A stretch of DNA of 64,000 nt from positions 82,908 through 146,907 of the forward strand of contig NZ_FOGD01000007.1 in the NCBI RefSeq assembly GCF_900111115.1, given 5' to 3'. The notes below the pieces were generated by a model, which was given only the letters and a program-made list of their open reading frames with translations, was not told the DNA's origin and ran no database searches. The number at the start of each line of letters is the position of its first letter. Position 1 is the stretch's first letter. Position numbers and translations under genes: made by a program. Shown here in pieces: positions 60,964 through 64,000 of this stretch. Origin of the DNA: Giesbergeria anulus (GTDB taxonomy: Bacteria; Pseudomonadota; Gammaproteobacteria; Burkholderiales; Burkholderiaceae_C).

Positions 60964-60985
60964 GACCGGCCAAATTTGGCCGGTC
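60964..60985. repeat. 22-bp palindrome copy 17
   Basis: Perfect copy next to a separate terminator. Its last two bases are part of the stop codon of the - strand helicase. A second terminator here would be redundant, which hints at another role. Confidence 0.85.
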
Positions 60986-62867
60986 AGGAGGCTCCCATCA
61001 GCAACCCCGGAACTTCGGGTGCCCGCTCTATATCGGCCTCGCTCACAAAGGGCGACATGGGGGGCTTGCCAGCCGCGCTGATAAGCAGCACCTTGCGCGC
61101 GCGAGTCATGGCGACATAGAACAAGCGGCGTTCTTCCTGCATACTGCTACCCTCATCAGGCCAAGACCCGTCCTCAGCGCCAAGAATCCAGACCACATCG
61201 TATTCCAGCCCCTTCGACCCGTGGGCTGTCATCAGGGCCACTGGATTGCCCTCAATTTTCTTCTCCTTCTCTGGCCCAGCAATCATGGCTTGGATGCGCT
61301 TGACGCGCGCCAGCATTTGATTCATTCCTTCCAGCCCGGCATCCTCGACAGCCGCGCTGGTGGCGACAGACTTGGAAAAGACTTGGGCCACCAGTTCCAA
61401 GGTGCTTTTGCTGCGCTTATCGGTAGTGTGTTCCGACAGCAGTTGGTGCAGTTTCTCGACCACATAAGTGACCGCACCGGAGGACAACATCAGCCCCCAT
61501 TCCTCAAACCTTCTTTGAATGGCGCGCAGGTTTTTTTTGCTTTGATCGGACACCGTTGTGATGTTGGCCAGTATCTTGTTGTTCTCTGTTTTTTTGGAAA
61601 TCAAATCCTTACCAATGCTGCTGTGCAAGTCGATCAATTCCTGTTCACTTACACCGCACCATGCCAACAGCGAGTCTGCATCTTGGTTATTGAGACGAAG
61701 CATGGCCGACAAGCTGGACAGGAAAACTGCCATTTCATGCGATTGCAAAAGCGAACCGCCCTCATTGCGCGTGTAGGGAAGGCGGTGCTTGATGCACTCC
61801 GCTTCGATGGCATCGAGCCGCTTATTGGTACGCGCCAGCACCCCGAATGACTGGCCTGCTGCCAGCGCTCTTTTGGCCCGCTCACAGCAGTGTTCGGCCT
61901 CAATGATGCGATCCCCGTACCGATCCCACAGGGCAAGACCACCACGACCCTTGTGTGACACCAGCGCCTTATCCATGCGATTTTCATTGACGGCGATGAG
62001 CTTGGCGGCAGGCGTTAAAACTTCCGCATGGGAGCGGTAGTTGGTGCCCAGCACGATTTTTTCTGCGCTCAGTGCATTTGCAAAATCCATCATGCCCTTG
62101 AAGCCCAAGGCACGGCGAAAGCCATAAATGCTTTGATCATCGTCCCCCACCGCCGTCAAGATGCTACTTGTATTCGCATGGTGCATGGCCCACTGGAATT
62201 GCGGTAAGTCGGTGTCCTGGTACTCGTCAAGGAGCAGGTAGTCACAGTGCAGTGGGCTAATCTTTTCGGCGGCGATCAGCTCATTGGTTTTGAGCAGAAT
62301 GTCCTGAAAGTCAATGACGCCATTGCGATCCAGAATGTTTTTATACATGGAGGCAAGGGCTTCGTGCTGCTCAGATTCCGGTGCAACCTGACCAGATTTA
62401 ATGCCTTCAATGATGGCGGTGGCTTCTTCAATCGTCAGATCGAGATTGCTATGCTCAATGGCACGCATGACAAAGCCACGGCGATTACCCTCGCGCACAA
62501 TCTCCCAAGGCCGAGAAAGTTTCGAGAAGCCACGGCGCAAGATTTCAGCCCCCATGCCGGTTTTTTTGGCCTTGCTGGGGAAGGCCATCAGCAAATCAAT
62601 GGAGTGGAAAGTCCCAACGACGAGGTACGGCAAGCATTGCTGGCCTGCAATGTGCAAAATGCGCTCACGCAGTTCCAGTGCCGCATCGCGGGTAAAGGTC
62701 ACAGCCCCAACGGTGGCCCCTTGCGAGAGAAGATAAGCGGCCTTGATTGCCAGTGTTTTGGTTTTCCCCGAACCCGGCGCTGCAATTGCCAAACAGTGCC
62801 CCTTGTGCAAAGCGACAGCGTTTTGCTGCGAATTTAACTCGGAGAGGTATTGTTCAATACTTGCCAT
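60984..62867 (-). CDS. UvrD/PcrA-type SF1 DNA helicase
   Basis: 627 aa. Motif I AIAAPGSGKTKTLA (28-41), GAVTFTRDAALELRER, VGTFHSI, motif II LLLDEYQDTD, motif III GDDDQSIYGFRRA, NYRSH, motif V TAHGSKGLEYDVVWI and motif VI YVAMTRARK. Complete and full length for UvrD-like proteins. Probably supports plasmid replication or repair. Second SF1 helicase of the window. Confidence 0.9.
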   Translation of the reverse strand: MASIEQYLSELNSQQNAVALHKGHCLAIAAPGSGKTKTLAIKAAYLLSQGATVGAVTFTRDAALELRERILHIAGQQCLPYLVVGTFHSIDLLMAFPSKAKKTGMGAEILRRGFSKLSRPWEIVREGNRRGFVMRAIEHSNLDLTIEEATAIIEGIKSGQVAPESEQHEALASMYKNILDRNGVIDFQDILLKTNELIAAEKISPLHCDYLLLDEYQDTDLPQFQWAMHHANTSSILTAVGDDDQSIYGFRRALGFKGMMDFANALSAEKIVLGTNYRSHAEVLTPAAKLIAVNENRMDKALVSHKGRGGLALWDRYGDRIIEAEHCCERAKRALAAGQSFGVLARTNKRLDAIEAECIKHRLPYTRNEGGSLLQSHEMAVFLSSLSAMLRLNNQDADSLLAWCGVSEQELIDLHSSIGKDLISKKTENNKILANITTVSDQSKKNLRAIQRRFEEWGLMLSSGAVTYVVEKLHQLLSEHTTDKRSKSTLELVAQVFSKSVATSAAVEDAGLEGMNQMLARVKRIQAMIAGPEKEKKIEGNPVALMTAHGSKGLEYDVVWILGAEDGSWPDEGSSMQEERRLFYVAMTRARKVLLISAAGKPPMSPFVSEADIERAPEVPGLLMGAS

Positions 62868-62883
62868 GCTGGATTCTCAAAAA

Positions 62884-62906
62884 AAAGCCCGCACGAGGCG
62901 GGCTAA
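62884..62906 (-). terminator. rho-independent terminator (- strand)
   Basis: Read on the - strand: AGCCCGC, short loop, GCGGGCT and eight T. It ends the 247-aa gene and lies just before the helicase start. Confidence 0.85.
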
Positions 62907-62954
62907 ACTCGTCCCGTAGGTCGAGAGGGCACGATGAAACTAAAAAGAACTTTT

Positions 62955-63698
62955 TTACGCCACGGCAGGGGCGGCAGGGGCGGCAGCGGTTGCCGGTTGT
63001 GGCGCAGACTTACGCATCAGGCCCATGACGACTTGATAGCAGAAGTAGCTGATGTCGGAGAATAGGCGGCGTTCTTTGGAGCGCACTTCGTCCACTTGCT
63101 TGAAAGAGGCTTTGCCGTTGAATTCCAGCTCATTGATGACGGCAATGGTCGAGTCCCAAGCATTGATCGCTTCGATTAACGGGAACAAGTGGCGATCTTT
63201 GGCTTGGAAGGTCTCATTCAGTGCGGGCGCACAATACACCGGGATGATCCAGTGGAAATCGGCTTGGCGGTTGTCACCGAGCAAGGCATTGGCCGCGCTC
63301 AAAGCCTTTTTGCTTTCTTCGCAGTATTCTTGGATTTTGGCAGCCAGCGTGTCGCGCAATGTTTCGCACTGATCTTCGCTCATCATGCGTACACCCATCG
63401 TTTTGAGCAGGTACAAGGTGCGGTCGGTCAGGGCCAAGAAGCGCAGGGCGGAAGAAGCCACGTTGGGGTCATTGATGGTGAGGTGTTGCTCCACCGTCAT
63501 GGTACCGACATATTCGCGTTTGAGTTCCTTGCTACCGACTTCGCGTTGGCGGCGTGCCCGTTCGCGCTGGCGTTGCGCGCGGCCTTCGGGTGAAGTGTCA
63601 CCAGCGGCAGCGGCGGCAGCAGGTGCGGGCGAGGGCGCGGCTTTGCCGTCAGCAAGGGCAGGGGCGGTAGCAGCGGGGGTAACTGTAGGGACTTGCAT
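62955..63698 (-). CDS. integrating-element-like hypothetical protein, 247 aa
   Basis: From ATG 63698 (MQVPTVTPAATAP). Pro/Ala-rich N-terminus (to about 50), basic stretch RAQRQRERARRQRE, then a helical domain (YVGTMTVEQHLTIND, LRFLALTDRTLYLLKTMG, DISYFCYQVVMGLMRK). The helical part resembles DUF1845 proteins (PFL_4669 family) of integrating conjugative elements; this is weak and by eye only. Confidence 0.5.
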   Translation of the reverse strand: MQVPTVTPAATAPALADGKAAPSPAPAAAAAAGDTSPEGRAQRQRERARRQREVGSKELKREYVGTMTVEQHLTINDPNVASSALRFLALTDRTLYLLKTMGVRMMSEDQCETLRDTLAAKIQEYCEESKKALSAANALLGDNRQADFHWIIPVYCAPALNETFQAKDRHLFPLIEAINAWDSTIAVINELEFNGKASFKQVDEVRSKERRLFSDISYFCYQVVMGLMRKSAPQPATAAAPAAPAVA

Positions 63699-63734
63699 TT
63701 GAAAAGCGTCAGGCCTGCATTCAGCGCATTTTTG

Positions 63735-63851
63735 GGCCAACATTAACTGCGTCTATCAGCGCCCTCAGGCCAGCATTAAGTGCAACTGAACTTGCGTTTG
63801 ACGGTGCAGGCCTGCATTGCATGGCCGCCGGCCAACATTAAGTGCAACTGA
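63735..63851. repeat. three related direct repeats at the window edge
   Basis: GGCCARCATTAAGTGCAACTGA occurs at 63768-63789 and 63830-63851, with a shorter relative GGCCAACATTAACTGC at 63735-63750. Multiple internal end repeats of this type are known from IS21-like termini, so an element may begin here and continue past the window. No gene supported in 63852-64000. Confidence 0.5.
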
Positions 63852-64000
63852 CCGGGCTTGGGCACCATCCAGCAAACCTTCGATTTCTGGACGGTTGACC
63901 CTGATCAGGCTGATGCTGCGAAATCAGCCTCTAGATCGTCCAAAAACCCTTTCCATTTATCAACATCCGTCTACAATAAATTTCAACGCACCAGTTGGAC

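Noticed and set aside
60918..61850. 310-codon + strand frame antisense to the UvrD-type helicase
   Set aside because: The helicase frame has every SF1 motif; the antisense frame has none and crosses a terminator and a palindrome.
1..64000. CRISPR array or cas genes
   Set aside because: No regularly spaced direct repeats with unique spacers were seen. The 22-bp palindrome has irregular spacing from 122 bp to 16 kb, and DinG here has no csf neighbours.
1..64000. rRNA or tRNA genes
   Set aside because: I saw no 16S/23S core sequence or cloverleaf with a T-arm GGTTCRA motif in context. A tRNA scan was not possible.

Overview
The window looks like one arc of a large, probably conjugative or mobilisable plasmid (or plasmid-like integrative element) from a beta-proteobacterium, most likely Burkholderiales. 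This rests on the Burkholderia-type short H-NS protein with a TWTGRG DNA-binding motif, a DUF3701-style tyrosine recombinase, integrating-element transfer proteins of the TraD/DUF4400 kind, moderate GC, and many tiny Cys-rich plasmid hypotheticals. There are two partition systems, a replication-initiator-like gene and no rRNA, tRNA or core metabolism. All calls come from reading the sequence; no database search was run.

Layout. 1-3.6 kb: a + strand run of small orphan genes. 3.7-8.5 kb (- strand): transfer block in SXT/IncA-C order, a relaxase-like protein with degraded metal motifs, a TraD-type coupling protein whose P-loop is split by a class 3 intein, and a DUF4400 membrane protein. 8.6-9.05 kb: a non-autonomous IS200/IS605-like element holding a structured RNA that resembles HEARO/omega RNA. 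9.0-12.8 kb: a coiled-coil protein, an FlhD/FlhC-like activator pair and small genes. 13.1-17.1 kb: ParA, ParB and a replication-initiator-like protein, then a spaced array of a 22-bp palindrome.

17.8-33.4 kb is an accessory island: tyrosine recombinase, a rearranged IS66 element, a five-gene GTPase/caspase conflict system, an IS3 remnant, a Septu-like PtuAB pair and a cytosine-methyltransferase fragment. The 22-bp palindrome, found 17 times elsewhere, is absent from this island, which supports separate acquisition.

33.7-52.9 kb returns to plasmid accessory genes: an SF1 helicase, many small zinc-binding or membrane proteins, several decayed paralogues, an H-NS-like silencer, an IS200/IS605 (tnpA/tnpB) insertion that splits a DUF2786 gene, a NADAR protein, a Lar-like protein, two OB-fold-like paralogues and a 166-nt candidate RNA closed by a 15-bp helix. 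53.8-55.8 kb: a type II partition locus (AT-rich repeats, ribbon-helix-helix-like adaptor, ParM-like actin). 55.9-62.9 kb: duplicated membrane proteins, a DinG-type helicase and a convergent UvrD-type helicase. 62.9-64 kb: an integrating-element-like protein and direct repeats.

How it works together: ParAB and ParRM-like systems ensure inheritance; the initiator and helicases serve replication and repair; FlhDC-like proteins probably activate transfer genes as SetCD/AcaCD do; H-NS probably lowers the cost of the plasmid; the island provides defence by caspase proteolysis and Septu nuclease. The most unusual items are the dispersed 22-bp palindrome, the class 3 intein in a coupling protein, the degenerate relaxase and the GTPase/caspase system.
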